NCBI RefSeq assembly: GCF_004403945.1
Contig: NZ_SOHM01000051.1
Location: 330 to 64,329, forward strand
Source of the DNA: Cryobacterium lactosi
Lineage (GTDB): Bacteria; Actinomycetota; Actinomycetes; Actinomycetales; Microbacteriaceae
DNA length: 64,000 nucleotides
Direction of reading: 5' to 3'
Part shown: in pieces, positions 51,035 through 59,410 of the stretch
Position numbering within the stretch: position 1 is the stretch's first letter
Layout of the letters: the number at the start of each line of letters is the position of its first letter
Position numbers and translations under genes: made by a program
The notes under the pieces: generated by a model
Databases searched by the model: none
What the model saw: the letters and a program-made list of their open reading frames with translations, nothing else
Told to the model about the DNA's origin: nothing

Positions 51035-52597
51035 TTACCGGGTCGCCGGCGGGTTCAGCAGCGCACCGATCTCCTCGGCACTGAGCTGGCGCCACGGTGA
51101 GACATCCGCGTCGACGGCCGCGGCCTGCGGGCTGTCGCCGGTGGTCCACCACTTGGCCTCGAAGGTCAGCGAATCGAACATCACCCGGTCGCCGGCGGTG
51201 AACACCGAGGCCCCGTCCCACTCCGGGTAGCTGCCGGGGGGCAGCGTGGCCAACGGGACCGGCGTCTCACCGGGCAGGACCGGGCCGATCAGCGTCCACG
51301 GAGTCTCCGTTGACTGCAGCACCGGGTTGTCCGGCAGATCGCCCTGGGTCCAGTACTTCGCGACATACACCTCGCGGTGCCAGACCACCTTGGTGTCCTG
51401 CGCATAGGCCACCAGTTCCGACCACACCGGGTAGGGGCTCGCGTCCGGGTCGTCCACCAGGTCCGCGGCCGACGCCGTCGGTCCCGCCGTGGTCAGCACG
51501 CCAGCGGATGCCTCCGGCGTTCCCGTGAACGAGTCCCCGAGCAGGTCGGCGAACTTCAGGTCGCCCTGGGAGACGCCGCTGCAGGAGTCGGAGACCCGGG
51601 TGACGTCGGGGTAGTTCGACCCACAGGTCTGGTCGCGGTTGAGCGACCACATCGACATCCGGCCCACCCCGCTCTCGAGCGCGAAGGTGTTGAGCGCGCG
51701 GGCGTCCTCCAGGGTGAGGATCTCACCGGCCACATCGTTCTGGCCGATCATCGGGGTCATGCCGACCTTGTTCCAGAGTTCCTTGGTGCCCAGTTCGATG
51801 CCCTGGCGGCCGTAGAGGGTCTTCAGCTGACGGTGCGTGCCGCTCAGGGCTCCCTCGGTGGCTTCCACCATGCTCAGGCCGTCCCGGCTGGCTCCATAGT
51901 CCATGGTCATCACGTTGACGCCGGCCAGGTCCACCCCGGCGGCGAGCATCTGGGCGACGGCCGTTGTGCCGACCTCCGACAGCCCGGTGGGCAGGACGGG
52001 CAGGGTGAGCCAGACTGCCAGCGGCGCCTCCGTCGTCGAGCGCTGCTCCTGGATGGCGGCGATCGCCAGCGCGCGCCGCTCACCGGCCGCGGTGTCGGCG
52101 AGGTTGTCGCCCTCGATGTCGAGGTCGATGGTGTTGAGCTTGTACCGGTCGATCACCGACTCGTAGCCCCGGCGAAGGTCGGCGGCGTCGGTGCAGCCGG
52201 TGGCCAGCTCGTTGTTGAGCAGGCCGCCGAACGAGACGATGACGTCGCCGCCCTGCTGCACGCGACGGGCCACGCGGCGGTCGAGGTCGAGGGCGACATC
52301 CGCTTCGTCAAGCGAGTAGTACGTGCCCCACGACGGCGTGCAGGCGTCCTCGGACGAGGCCACCACGAACGACAGGACCACGTGTGCGCCGGACGAGCCG
52401 GCCGGATTCTCGAACGCGTAACTCGGGGTCGCCGTGACGTCGACGTATCCGGCCATCCACGCCGCCGGGCGCTGGGTGGTGGTGTCCTGGAACCAGCGCC
52501 AACCCTGGAAACCGGAGAAAAGCAGTCCGGCGACGACCACGAACACGCCGGTGAGACGGAGAACCGACAGTCGCCTGCCGGGAAAACGCTTGGACAT
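51035..52597 (-). CDS. GH18-family glycoside hydrolase (chitinase-like), membrane-anchored
   Basis: A 520-residue secreted protein. Residues ~14-32 form an uncleaved-looking signal anchor (LTGVFVVVAGLLFSGF). The GH18 barrel follows: VIVSFGG and the catalytic strand NTIDLDIEG with Glu162 as acid/base; the first Asp of DxxDxDxE is Asn155. Two C-terminal repeats with aromatic signatures (YPVWSELVAYAQDTKVVWHREVYVA; YPEWDGASVFTAGDRVMFDS) look like chitin-binding CBM5/12-type modules. Divergent from the GT2 synthase gene. Confidence 0.88.
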   Translation of the reverse strand: MSKRFPGRRLSVLRLTGVFVVVAGLLFSGFQGWRWFQDTTTQRPAAWMAGYVDVTATPSYAFENPAGSSGAHVVLSFVVASSEDACTPSWGTYYSLDEADVALDLDRRVARRVQQGGDVIVSFGGLLNNELATGCTDAADLRRGYESVIDRYKLNTIDLDIEGDNLADTAAGERRALAIAAIQEQRSTTEAPLAVWLTLPVLPTGLSEVGTTAVAQMLAAGVDLAGVNVMTMDYGASRDGLSMVEATEGALSGTHRQLKTLYGRQGIELGTKELWNKVGMTPMIGQNDVAGEILTLEDARALNTFALESGVGRMSMWSLNRDQTCGSNYPDVTRVSDSCSGVSQGDLKFADLLGDSFTGTPEASAGVLTTAGPTASAADLVDDPDASPYPVWSELVAYAQDTKVVWHREVYVAKYWTQGDLPDNPVLQSTETPWTLIGPVLPGETPVPLATLPPGSYPEWDGASVFTAGDRVMFDSLTFEAKWWTTGDSPQAAAVDADVSPWRQLSAEEIGALLNPPATR

Positions 52598-52613
52598 GGG
52601 CCCCCAATTCTGG

Positions 52614-52642
52614 TTCACTACGATCAACATACAGTTGTATAC
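52614..52642 (+). promoter_or_regulatory. Promoter and palindrome between GH18 and GT2 genes
   Basis: TTCACT (52614-52619), 17 bases, TATACA (52637-52642) reads as a plus-strand promoter for the GT2 gene. The palindrome ATACA-GT-TGTAT (52629-52640) overlaps its spacer and -10 and could be an operator for both genes. Confidence 0.45.
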
Positions 52643-52673
52643 AAGTGGGTGGCGCGGGAAATTGGGGATCAAG

Positions 52674-54971
52674 ATGGACCTGACCAGCGAGGTTTCCGCG
52701 GGACGCAGACGGCAGTGGGGTTCTGAGCGTCGCAGCGAGCCGCTGCCGATCGTGCATGCTCGCCCCTCGAACCGCACCATTACCCTCGGGCGCCTGGGGA
52801 TCGTATGCACTGTGGGGTTCTGGCTCTGCTACGTGTTCACCACCATCGTGCGCGAATTCGTCAACAATCCCGGTTCCGGCTTCCGTTTCACCGTTGAGGC
52901 CGTCGGCTACGTGACCGTCGTGACGATCCTCAGCTTCTCGGCACTGATGTACCTCGTGGCCCGACAGGGTGCCCTGTACAGGTTCCGTAGCCACGACAGG
53001 GTGCCCCGCGGTGAACTGGACCGGCACTTCGCCCACTACAACGAAGCCATCACGGTGCTCGTGCCCAGTTATGCGGAGGAGACGAACGTCGTGCGGGCGA
53101 CCCTGTGGTCGGCGGCGCTGCAGGAGTTCCCGCATCTGAGCGTGGTGCTCCTGCTCGACGACCCGCCGTTCCCGAGCGACCCGGGCAAGCTGGCCACGCT
53201 CAACGCCACCCGCGCGCTGCCCAGCCAGATCGAGCAGGCCCTCGCCGAACCCGGCGAACGGTTCCGCGCCGCCGCCCTGGCCAGGGCGACGCGGTTCGCC
53301 GACGACAGCATCGTGGCGCACGGGGATGTCCAGGCCCTCGCCGATGACTACGCCGCGGCGGCCGACTGGCTGGAGGAGCTGGCCGACAAGGAGCAGGTGG
53401 CCGACCACGTGGACGAGTTCTTCGTCGACCAGGTCATCATGGGCCTGGCCCGCGAGCTGCGGTTGAGCCTGCTGGCCCTGAATGCCTCGCTCGCGCAGGA
53501 GTCCTACCCGAGCCACGACGCCATCATCGCCCTCGGTCTGCGCCTGGCGCGGCTGTTCACCACCCGAGTGGGCTTCTTCGAACGCAAGCTCTTCTCCTCG
53601 CTCTCGCACGAGGCGAACAAGGCCATGAACCTGAACTCCTACATCGGGCTGATGGGCAAGAACTGGACGACCGAGCAGACCTCGGACGGCGTCGTGCTGC
53701 GCGAGACGCCGGACGGCGACGTCCCCGACCTTTTCGTGGCCGACACCACCTACCTGCTCACCCTGGATGCCGACTCGCTGTTGTTGCGGGACTATTGCGT
53801 GCGTCTGGTCTACCTGCTCGAACAGGCCGAAAACGCCCGGGTGGCCGTGACCCAGACACCGTATTCGGCGTTCCGCGGCGCACCCACCCGGATCGAGCGC
53901 GTCGCCGGTGCGAGCACCGATCTGCAGCACATGTTGCACCAGGGCATGACCTACTACAACGCCACCTTCTGGGTCGGCGCGAACGCCGTGATCCGCAAGC
54001 GTGCGCTCGAGGACATCGTCGAAACCGAGGTCGTCGCCGGGTTCACCGTGAAGACCTTCATCCAGGACCGCACGGTGATCGAGGACACCGAGTCGAGCAT
54101 CGACCTGGGCACCCACGGCTGGACGCTGGTCAACTACCCCGAACGCCTCAGCTACAGCGCCACCCCGCCCGATTTCGGATCCCTGATCGTGCAGCGTCGG
54201 CGCTGGGCAAACGGCGGCCTGCTGATCCTGCCCAAGTTCTTCGACCAGCTGCGCACCCGCCGGTTCAACCGCGAGCACGTGCTGCTCACCGAGATCGCCC
54301 TGCGCGGCAACTACATGGCGTCGATCGCCTGGGGCAGTTTCGGTCTGCTGTTCCTGCTCGCCTACCCCTACGACAGCCGGCTGCTCAGCCCGTTCGTGTT
54401 CCTCGCGGCCATGCCCTACTTCATCGCGATGGGCTTCGACCTGCGCGAGTCCGGCCACCGGTTCAGCGACATCTTCCGCATCTACGGGTTCAACCTGGTG
54501 CTGCTGCCGGTCAACCTGGCCGGTGTGCTGAAGTCATTCCAGCAGATGTTGACGGGCGAGAAGATCCCCTTCGTGCGCACTCCCAAGGTGAAGGACCGCA
54601 CGGCCGCGCCGGCCCTGTATGTGGTCGTGCCGTACCTGATCGTGCTGTTCTCGCTGCTCACCCTGTACCGCGATGTGAGCCAGCAGAACTGGGGGAACGC
54701 CCTCTTCGCCGGCTTCAACGCGGTGATGGCCGTTAGCGCGATCCGCAACTACATCGGCATCCGCAACTCCATCGTCGACACCTGGCTCGGCTTCCTCAAC
54801 TTCCTCTACGTCGACGAGAAGAAGCCCAAGAAGGTGCCGTTCGACCCGGCATCGCTCGTGGATCCCACCCGCCCCGTCGACTGGCAGCGCATCCTGTACC
54901 ACGGCGACCGCCGCCTGGCTCGGGATGTGCGCAGCACGAAGGACCGCCGCCGCCGGATCGGCATCCGCTGA
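52674..54971 (+). CDS. Processive family 2 glycosyltransferase (cellulose/chitin synthase-like)
   Basis: A 765-residue membrane glycosyltransferase. Two N-terminal helices (~37-60, ~78-100) precede the GT-A domain: ITVLVPSYAEE, VVLLLDDPP, the DxD motif TLDADSLLL, the catalytic-base region FIQDRTVIEDTES and QRRRWANG (QxxRW), typical of processive synthases. Four or more helices follow. An insert of about 120 residues separates the first two catalytic motifs. It probably makes an extracellular beta-linked polymer, perhaps cleaved by the divergent GH18 enzyme. Confidence 0.85.
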   Translation: MDLTSEVSAGRRRQWGSERRSEPLPIVHARPSNRTITLGRLGIVCTVGFWLCYVFTTIVREFVNNPGSGFRFTVEAVGYVTVVTILSFSALMYLVARQGALYRFRSHDRVPRGELDRHFAHYNEAITVLVPSYAEETNVVRATLWSAALQEFPHLSVVLLLDDPPFPSDPGKLATLNATRALPSQIEQALAEPGERFRAAALARATRFADDSIVAHGDVQALADDYAAAADWLEELADKEQVADHVDEFFVDQVIMGLARELRLSLLALNASLAQESYPSHDAIIALGLRLARLFTTRVGFFERKLFSSLSHEANKAMNLNSYIGLMGKNWTTEQTSDGVVLRETPDGDVPDLFVADTTYLLTLDADSLLLRDYCVRLVYLLEQAENARVAVTQTPYSAFRGAPTRIERVAGASTDLQHMLHQGMTYYNATFWVGANAVIRKRALEDIVETEVVAGFTVKTFIQDRTVIEDTESSIDLGTHGWTLVNYPERLSYSATPPDFGSLIVQRRRWANGGLLILPKFFDQLRTRRFNREHVLLTEIALRGNYMASIAWGSFGLLFLLAYPYDSRLLSPFVFLAAMPYFIAMGFDLRESGHRFSDIFRIYGFNLVLLPVNLAGVLKSFQQMLTGEKIPFVRTPKVKDRTAAPALYVVVPYLIVLFSLLTLYRDVSQQNWGNALFAGFNAVMAVSAIRNYIGIRNSIVDTWLGFLNFLYVDEKKPKKVPFDPASLVDPTRPVDWQRILYHGDRRLARDVRSTKDRRRRIGIR

Positions 54972-55039
54972 CCGGGCGAACCCCCCACGGCGCCGGTCGG
55001 GCCGCGCTCACTCGGTGTCCGCCCGTCGGTGCGGATAAC

Positions 55040-55045
55040 TAGAGT
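55040..55045 (+). promoter_or_regulatory. Leaderless-type -10 box upstream of an ATC codon
   Basis: TAGAGT followed by six bases (CGAGTC) and ATC at 55052, the position where a start codon is expected. Confidence 0.5.
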
Positions 55046-55051
55046 CGAGTC

Positions 55052-56380
55052 ATCAGACTTCTACGCCCCCAACCCATCGACCGTGAGATCCGCCGGCTGG
55101 CCGTGCCCGCCCTCGGCGCGCTCGTCGCGGAGCCGATGTTCCTGCTCGCCGACTCCGCCATGGTCGGGCACCTCGGTGCGGTGCCCCTGGCTGGCCTCGG
55201 CCTGGCCAGCGCCGTCTTGCAGACCATCATCGGGCTGATGGTGTTCCTCGCCTACAGCACCACCCCCGCGGTGGCCCGCTGGCTCGGGGTCGGCGACCGG
55301 CGTCGCGCGGTGTCGGTGGGGGTGGATGGCCTGTGGCTCGCGCTCGGCCTCGGCGTGGTGCTCGCCGCGGCCGGCTGGTTCGCGACGCCCGCCCTGGTGG
55401 GCGCGTTCGGTGCCGAAGCCGAGGTGACCCGCGCCGCCGCCGACTACCTGGGCCTGTCGATGTTCGGTGTGCCCGCCATGCTGCTGGTCTTCGCCGCGAC
55501 CGGGCTGCTGCGCGGCCTGCAGGACACCCGCACGCCGCTCTGGGTCGCCGGTCTGGGCTTCATGGTCAACATCCTGCTCAACCTCTGGTTCATCTACGGG
55601 CTGGGCCTGGGCCTGGTCGGGTCGGCGCTGGGCACGGTGCTGGCCCAGTGGGGCATGGTGGCGGTGTACCTCGTTGTCGTCGTGCGGCATGCCCGGCGCG
55701 AGCGGGCGCCCATGCGACCGCACCGCGCGGGCCTGCTCCGCGGGGCGACAAGCGGCGGCTGGCTGTTCCTGCGCACCGCGAGTCTCCGAGCGGCCATGCT
55801 GTTGGCGGTGTTCGTGGCCACCAGCCTCGGCTCGCCGGAGCTCGCGGCGTTCCAGATCGCGATGACCCTGTTCGCCACGCTGGCGTTCGCCCTCGACGCC
55901 CTCGCGATCGCCGCGCAGGCCCTGGTGGGCCGTGGTCTCGGCGCCGGCGACGAGCGGCAGGTGCGGCAGGTGCTGCGCCGGTGCCTGGAATGGGGCATCG
56001 GCGGCGGGACGCTCCTCGGCCTGGCCCTGGTGGCCGTGAGCGGGGTGCTCGGCGGCGTGTTCACCGGCGCCGCCGAGGTGACGGCGCTGCTGCCGCCGAC
56101 CCTGATCGTGCTCGGGTTGTCCGTGCCGCTCGGCGGCCTGGTCTTCGTGCTCGACGGCGTGCTGATCGGCGCCGGCGACGCCCGCTACCTCGCCCTGACC
56201 GGCCTGGTGAACCTCGCCACCTTCGTTCCCCTGGCCGGACTGGTACTGCTCTGGGCCCCCGACGGCGCGGCCGGGCTCGCCTGGCTGATGGCCGCATTCG
56301 CCTTCGGCTTCCTGGGCGCCCGCGCCGTGACCCTGTCGCTGCGCGCCCGGGGCACCCGCTGGGTGCACCTGGGCGCCTGA
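55052..56380 (+). CDS. MATE-family efflux transporter with apparent ATC start
   Basis: A ~442-residue, 12-helix multidrug/toxin exporter of the DinF/NorM type. Features are RLAVPALGALVAEPMFLLADSAMVGHLG, FLAYSTTPAVARWLG and GLLRGLQDTRTPLWVAG. The first helix lies so close to the first usual start (GTG 55103) that the conserved leading segment LRPQPIDREIRR would be lost. The frame is open back to TAG at 55040 without ATG, GTG or TTG, but ATC at 55052 stands six bases after TAGAGT, so a leaderless ATC start is likely. Confidence 0.85.
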   Translation: MRLLRPQPIDREIRRLAVPALGALVAEPMFLLADSAMVGHLGAVPLAGLGLASAVLQTIIGLMVFLAYSTTPAVARWLGVGDRRRAVSVGVDGLWLALGLGVVLAAAGWFATPALVGAFGAEAEVTRAAADYLGLSMFGVPAMLLVFAATGLLRGLQDTRTPLWVAGLGFMVNILLNLWFIYGLGLGLVGSALGTVLAQWGMVAVYLVVVVRHARRERAPMRPHRAGLLRGATSGGWLFLRTASLRAAMLLAVFVATSLGSPELAAFQIAMTLFATLAFALDALAIAAQALVGRGLGAGDERQVRQVLRRCLEWGIGGGTLLGLALVAVSGVLGGVFTGAAEVTALLPPTLIVLGLSVPLGGLVFVLDGVLIGAGDARYLALTGLVNLATFVPLAGLVLLWAPDGAAGLAWLMAAFAFGFLGARAVTLSLRARGTRWVHLGA

Positions 56381-56386
56381 CCCTCT

Positions 56387-56449
56387 CGCGAACCGTGAGA
56401 AAAGCACCAGAATCTCGGGATTTCTGGGGCTCTGCTCACAGTTCGCGGG
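56387..56449. repeat. Dispersed ~60-base palindrome, copy 3
   Basis: Left arm CGCGAACCGTGAG..AAGCACCAG and right arm CTGGGGCT..CTCACAGTTCGCGG, with inner GAATC/GATTTC pairing. It lies between the MATE stop and the promoter of the MFS gene. Confidence 0.85.
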
Positions 56450-56454
56450 CTTGG

Positions 56455-56460
56455 TAGCGT
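56455..56460 (+). promoter_or_regulatory. Leaderless-type -10 box of the MFS gene
   Basis: TAGCGT, six bases (GGGGAG), then GTG at 56467. Confidence 0.6.
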
Positions 56461-56466
56461 GGGGAG

Positions 56467-57675
56467 GTGAGCAGAGGACCGGTCGGGTGGCGCAATGCCA
56501 TCTTTGTGTTGTTTTTCGTGAGCGGGCTGAGCCTGGCGTCGTGGGTGTCCCGCATCCCCACGGTGCGTGACGGCCTGGCGCTCCGCACCGACGAGGTGGG
56601 GCTACTGATCTTCGGGCTCTCCGCCGGATCGATCCTCGGCCTGGTCTCTGCGGTCTGGTTGCTGTCCGCGTTCGGTGCCCGGCGGGCGATCGTGGCGAGC
56701 ATCGCGGTCTCCTCGACGGGGCTGGCCCTGGTGGGTGTCGCCGCGTCGGTGTGGGGGTCCGCGCCGCTCGCGTTCGCCGCCCTGATCCTGGTGGGCTTCG
56801 GCATGGGTTCCACCGACGTGATGATGAACGTCGAAGGAGCCGCCGTCGAACGTGAGCTCGGCGTCACTCTGATGCCGTTGCTGCACGCCTGCTTCAGCCT
56901 GGGCACCGTCGCCGGGGCGCTGGTCGGCGCCGCGGCCGCCGGCCTGACCGTGTCGGTGGGCTGGCACCTCATCGGCGTCGCCGCCCTCGCGCTGGCCGCC
57001 GCCGCGATCGCGGTGCGCTTCGTTCCGCTGCGGCCGGCCCTCGGCGATCCCACCGATCACACCCTGGTGCGGCCGAACTGGGCCGAGCGGATGCGCGGCA
57101 GCCTCGCGGTGTGGCGCGACCCGAGCATCCTGATGATCGGGGTGATCGTGCTCGGCATGACCTTCGCCGAGGGCTCGGCCAGCGACTGGCTCGCCCTGGC
57201 CGTGGTCGACGGGCACGGGCAGAGCGACGCCACCGGCGCGCTGGTCTTCGGGGTGTTCGTGTCGGCCATGACGGTCGGCCGGGTGGCGGGCGGTCCGGTA
57301 CTGGACAGGTTCGGCCGGGTGCCCGTGCTCCGCGCCTGCTCGATGCTCGGCGTGGCCGGGCTGCTGCTGGTGATCCTCGCGCCGTCGGTGTGGCTGCTCG
57401 TGGTGGGCACCGTGCTGTGGGGCCTCGGCGCGTCGCTGGGTTTCCCCGTCGGCATGTCGGCCGCGGCCGACGACACCGCCAACGCGGCCGCCCGGGTCAG
57501 CGCCGTCGCCATGATCGGCTATTTCGCGTTCCTGGTCGGGCCGCCGCTGCTGGGCCTGATCGGCGAGCAGGTGGGCATCCTGAACGCCCTGTTCGTGATC
57601 GTGGTGCTGATGGCCCTGGCCGGACTGGCCGCCCCGGCCGCCCGCGAGCGCACACGCACCCCTGTCGCCGGTTAA
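56467..57675 (+). CDS. MFS transporter (YbjJ-like)
   Basis: A 402-residue, 12-helix major facilitator. The motifs LASWVSRIPTVRDGL after helix 1 and GMGSTDVMMNVEGAAVERELG with MPLLHACFSLGTVAGAL are typical of the YbjJ-like group. Substrate unknown. Leaderless GTG start; its TAA stop forms part of the nucS -10 box. Confidence 0.88.
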   Translation: MSRGPVGWRNAIFVLFFVSGLSLASWVSRIPTVRDGLALRTDEVGLLIFGLSAGSILGLVSAVWLLSAFGARRAIVASIAVSSTGLALVGVAASVWGSAPLAFAALILVGFGMGSTDVMMNVEGAAVERELGVTLMPLLHACFSLGTVAGALVGAAAAGLTVSVGWHLIGVAALALAAAAIAVRFVPLRPALGDPTDHTLVRPNWAERMRGSLAVWRDPSILMIGVIVLGMTFAEGSASDWLALAVVDGHGQSDATGALVFGVFVSAMTVGRVAGGPVLDRFGRVPVLRACSMLGVAGLLLVILAPSVWLLVVGTVLWGLGASLGFPVGMSAAADDTANAAARVSAVAMIGYFAFLVGPPLLGLIGEQVGILNALFVIVVLMALAGLAAPAARERTRTPVAG

Positions 57676-57678
57676 GCT
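57673..57678 (+). promoter_or_regulatory. Leaderless-type -10 box of nucS
   Basis: TAAGCT, overlapping the stop codon of the MFS gene, then six bases and GTG at 57685. Confidence 0.6.
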
Positions 57679-57684
57679 CGTTCA

Positions 57685-58380
57685 GTGCGCCTCGTAATAG
57701 CAAAATGTTCAGTTGACTACGCCGGACGACTCAGCGCGCATTTGCCGCTGGCCACCCGCCTGCTCATGGTCAAGTCCGACGGCAGCCTGCTTGTGCACTC
57801 CGACGGTGGCTCGTACAAGCCGTTGAACTGGATGAGCCCGCCGTGCAGCCTGGCCGTCTCGACGCCAGACGACCTGCAGGCCGAGGCCGGAATCACCGAG
57901 CTGTGGACCGTGACGCACGCCAAGACCGCCGACCAGCTCATCGTGAGCATCTACGAGGTGGAGCATGACTCCGCCCACGACCTCGGCATCGACCCCGGCC
58001 TGATCAAGGACGGTGTCGAGGCGCACCTGCAGAAGCTGCTCGCCGAGCACATCCACCTGCTCGGCGACGGCCACACCCTGGTGCGCCGCGAGTACATGAC
58101 GGCGATCGGCCCCGTCGACATCCTGGCCAGGGATGCCCAGGGCGCCTCGGTCGCCGTCGAACTCAAGCGCCGCGGTGACATCGACGGTGTCGAGCAGCTC
58201 ACCCGCTACCTCGAGCTGATGAACCGCGACCCGCACCTGGCGCCCGTCGTCGGCGTGTTCGCCGCGCAGCAGATCAAGCCGCAGGCGCGCACCCTGGCCG
58301 AGGATCGCGGCATCCGCTGCCTGGTGCTGGACTACGACGCCATGCGCGGCCTCGACGACACGGCCTCCAAGCTCTTCTAG
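57685..58380 (+). CDS. nucS: Mismatch endonuclease NucS (EndoMS)
   Basis: A 231-residue RecB-like nuclease responsible for non-canonical mismatch repair in actinobacteria and archaea. The N-terminal DNA-binding domain ([34 protein letters not shown]) and the catalytic core [36 protein letters not shown] (Asp, Glu-x-Lys) are complete. The C-terminus ends in a short Leu-Phe tail, as in the beta-clamp-binding homologues. Leaderless GTG start. Confidence 0.95.
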   Translation: MRLVIAKCSVDYAGRLSAHLPLATRLLMVKSDGSLLVHSDGGSYKPLNWMSPPCSLAVSTPDDLQAEAGITELWTVTHAKTADQLIVSIYEVEHDSAHDLGIDPGLIKDGVEAHLQKLLAEHIHLLGDGHTLVRREYMTAIGPVDILARDAQGASVAVELKRRGDIDGVEQLTRYLELMNRDPHLAPVVGVFAAQQIKPQARTLAEDRGIRCLVLDYDAMRGLDDTASKLF

Positions 58381-58507
58381 CGCACCGGGCGCAAAAGTCC
58401 AGACTGACAACAATTACGCGTGGGCTGCGTGCGGGAGACGGCTGGGAATGGCGTGTCGCGCCTACCCTGATGAGGGTTCACATGCAAGTGTTTGGCCACC
58501 CCGGCCC

Positions 58508-58513
58508 TAAGAT
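58508..58513 (+). promoter_or_regulatory. Possible leaderless -10 box of the HAD gene
   Basis: TAAGAT, seven bases, then GTG at 58521. Confidence 0.45.
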
Positions 58514-58520
58514 GTTGCGA

Positions 58521-59189
58521 GTGAACCCCACCCTGACGCGCACCTGGAGCGCCATCCTCTTCGACCTCGACGGAACCATCACGGATTCCGCCCCGGCCAT
58601 CACCAACTCGCTCGCCCGCACCTTCGCGCTGCTCGGTCGACCGATTCCCTCCGACACCGAGCTGATGAAGTACGTCGGCCCGCCCCTCCTGGCCGCATTC
58701 GTCGAATACGCCGGCATGACTCCCGACGAGGCCCTCGAGGCCATCGCCGTGTACCGCGCCGACTACCAGGGCCCCGCATCGCTGGACACCGCCGTGTACC
58801 CGGGCGTCGCCGGCCTGCTCGAACGTATCCACGAGGCCGGCATCCCGCTCGGCCTGGCCACGAGCAAGCCCGAGCACACCGCCATCGCGATCCTGGAGCA
58901 CTTCGAGCTGGCCCAGTACTTCACGGTCATGGTCGGGGCCACCGAGAACGAGACCCGCAGCAACAAGGCCGACATCGTCGAGGAGGCTCTGCTGCGCTTC
59001 GGCGCCGCCGGGGTCGACACCTCCGCCGTGGTCATGGTCGGCGACCGGGTCTACGATGCCGAGGGAGCCAACGCCAACGGCGTGCCGACGATCCTCGTCG
59101 AGTGGGGCTACGGCTCTCCGGAGGAGGCCGCCCTGGCCACCGCCGTGGTGCACTCCACCGACCAGCTCGCCAAGCTGCTCCTGGGCTGA
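58521..59189 (+). CDS. HAD-superfamily phosphatase (phosphoglycolate phosphatase-like)
   Basis: A 222-residue HAD hydrolase. Motif I FDLDGTITDS, motif II GLATSKPE, the catalytic Lys in SNKADIVEEAL and motif IV MVGDRVYDAEGANANG are present. A small helical cap lies between motifs I and II. It resembles Gph/PgmB-type phosphatases; substrate unknown. The GTG at 58521 is preferred over upstream in-frame ATGs because the protein begins directly before motif I and a TAAGAT box precedes it. Confidence 0.85.
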   Translation: MNPTLTRTWSAILFDLDGTITDSAPAITNSLARTFALLGRPIPSDTELMKYVGPPLLAAFVEYAGMTPDEALEAIAVYRADYQGPASLDTAVYPGVAGLLERIHEAGIPLGLATSKPEHTAIAILEHFELAQYFTVMVGATENETRSNKADIVEEALLRFGAAGVDTSAVVMVGDRVYDAEGANANGVPTILVEWGYGSPEEAALATAVVHSTDQLAKLLLG

Positions 59190-59246
59190 CCTGCCCGGAT
59201 CCGCAGCATCCGCGCCGCCGGACCGCCCGCTGCACCGAGTTAGCGC

Positions 59247-59283
59247 AAAAATGCCCCTTCACACGTCGTGAAGGGGCATTTTT
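59247..59283. terminator. Bidirectional intrinsic terminator
   Basis: Perfect 16-base stem AAAAATGCCCCTTCAC with a five-base loop. The A5/T5 ends give a T-tract in both directions. It separates the convergent HAD and hps genes. Confidence 0.85.
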
Positions 59284-59320
59284 CGGCACATCGTGCGGAT
59301 GCAGGGGCGCCGACTTGCCG

Positions 59321-59357
59321 CGAATACCCCCTTCGGGAGCGCTGAAGGGGGTATTCG
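59321..59357. terminator. Second hairpin beside the bidirectional terminator
   Basis: CGAATACCCCCTTC / GAAGGGGGTATTCG, 14 base pairs with a nine-base loop; outer bases can extend the stem imperfectly. Lies about 50 bases after the hps stop. Confidence 0.65.
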
Positions 59358-59410
59358 ACGCAACTCGCCGATGGCGGATGCGGTGCGGCTTGCGGTGCGG
59401 CTTGCGGCTG

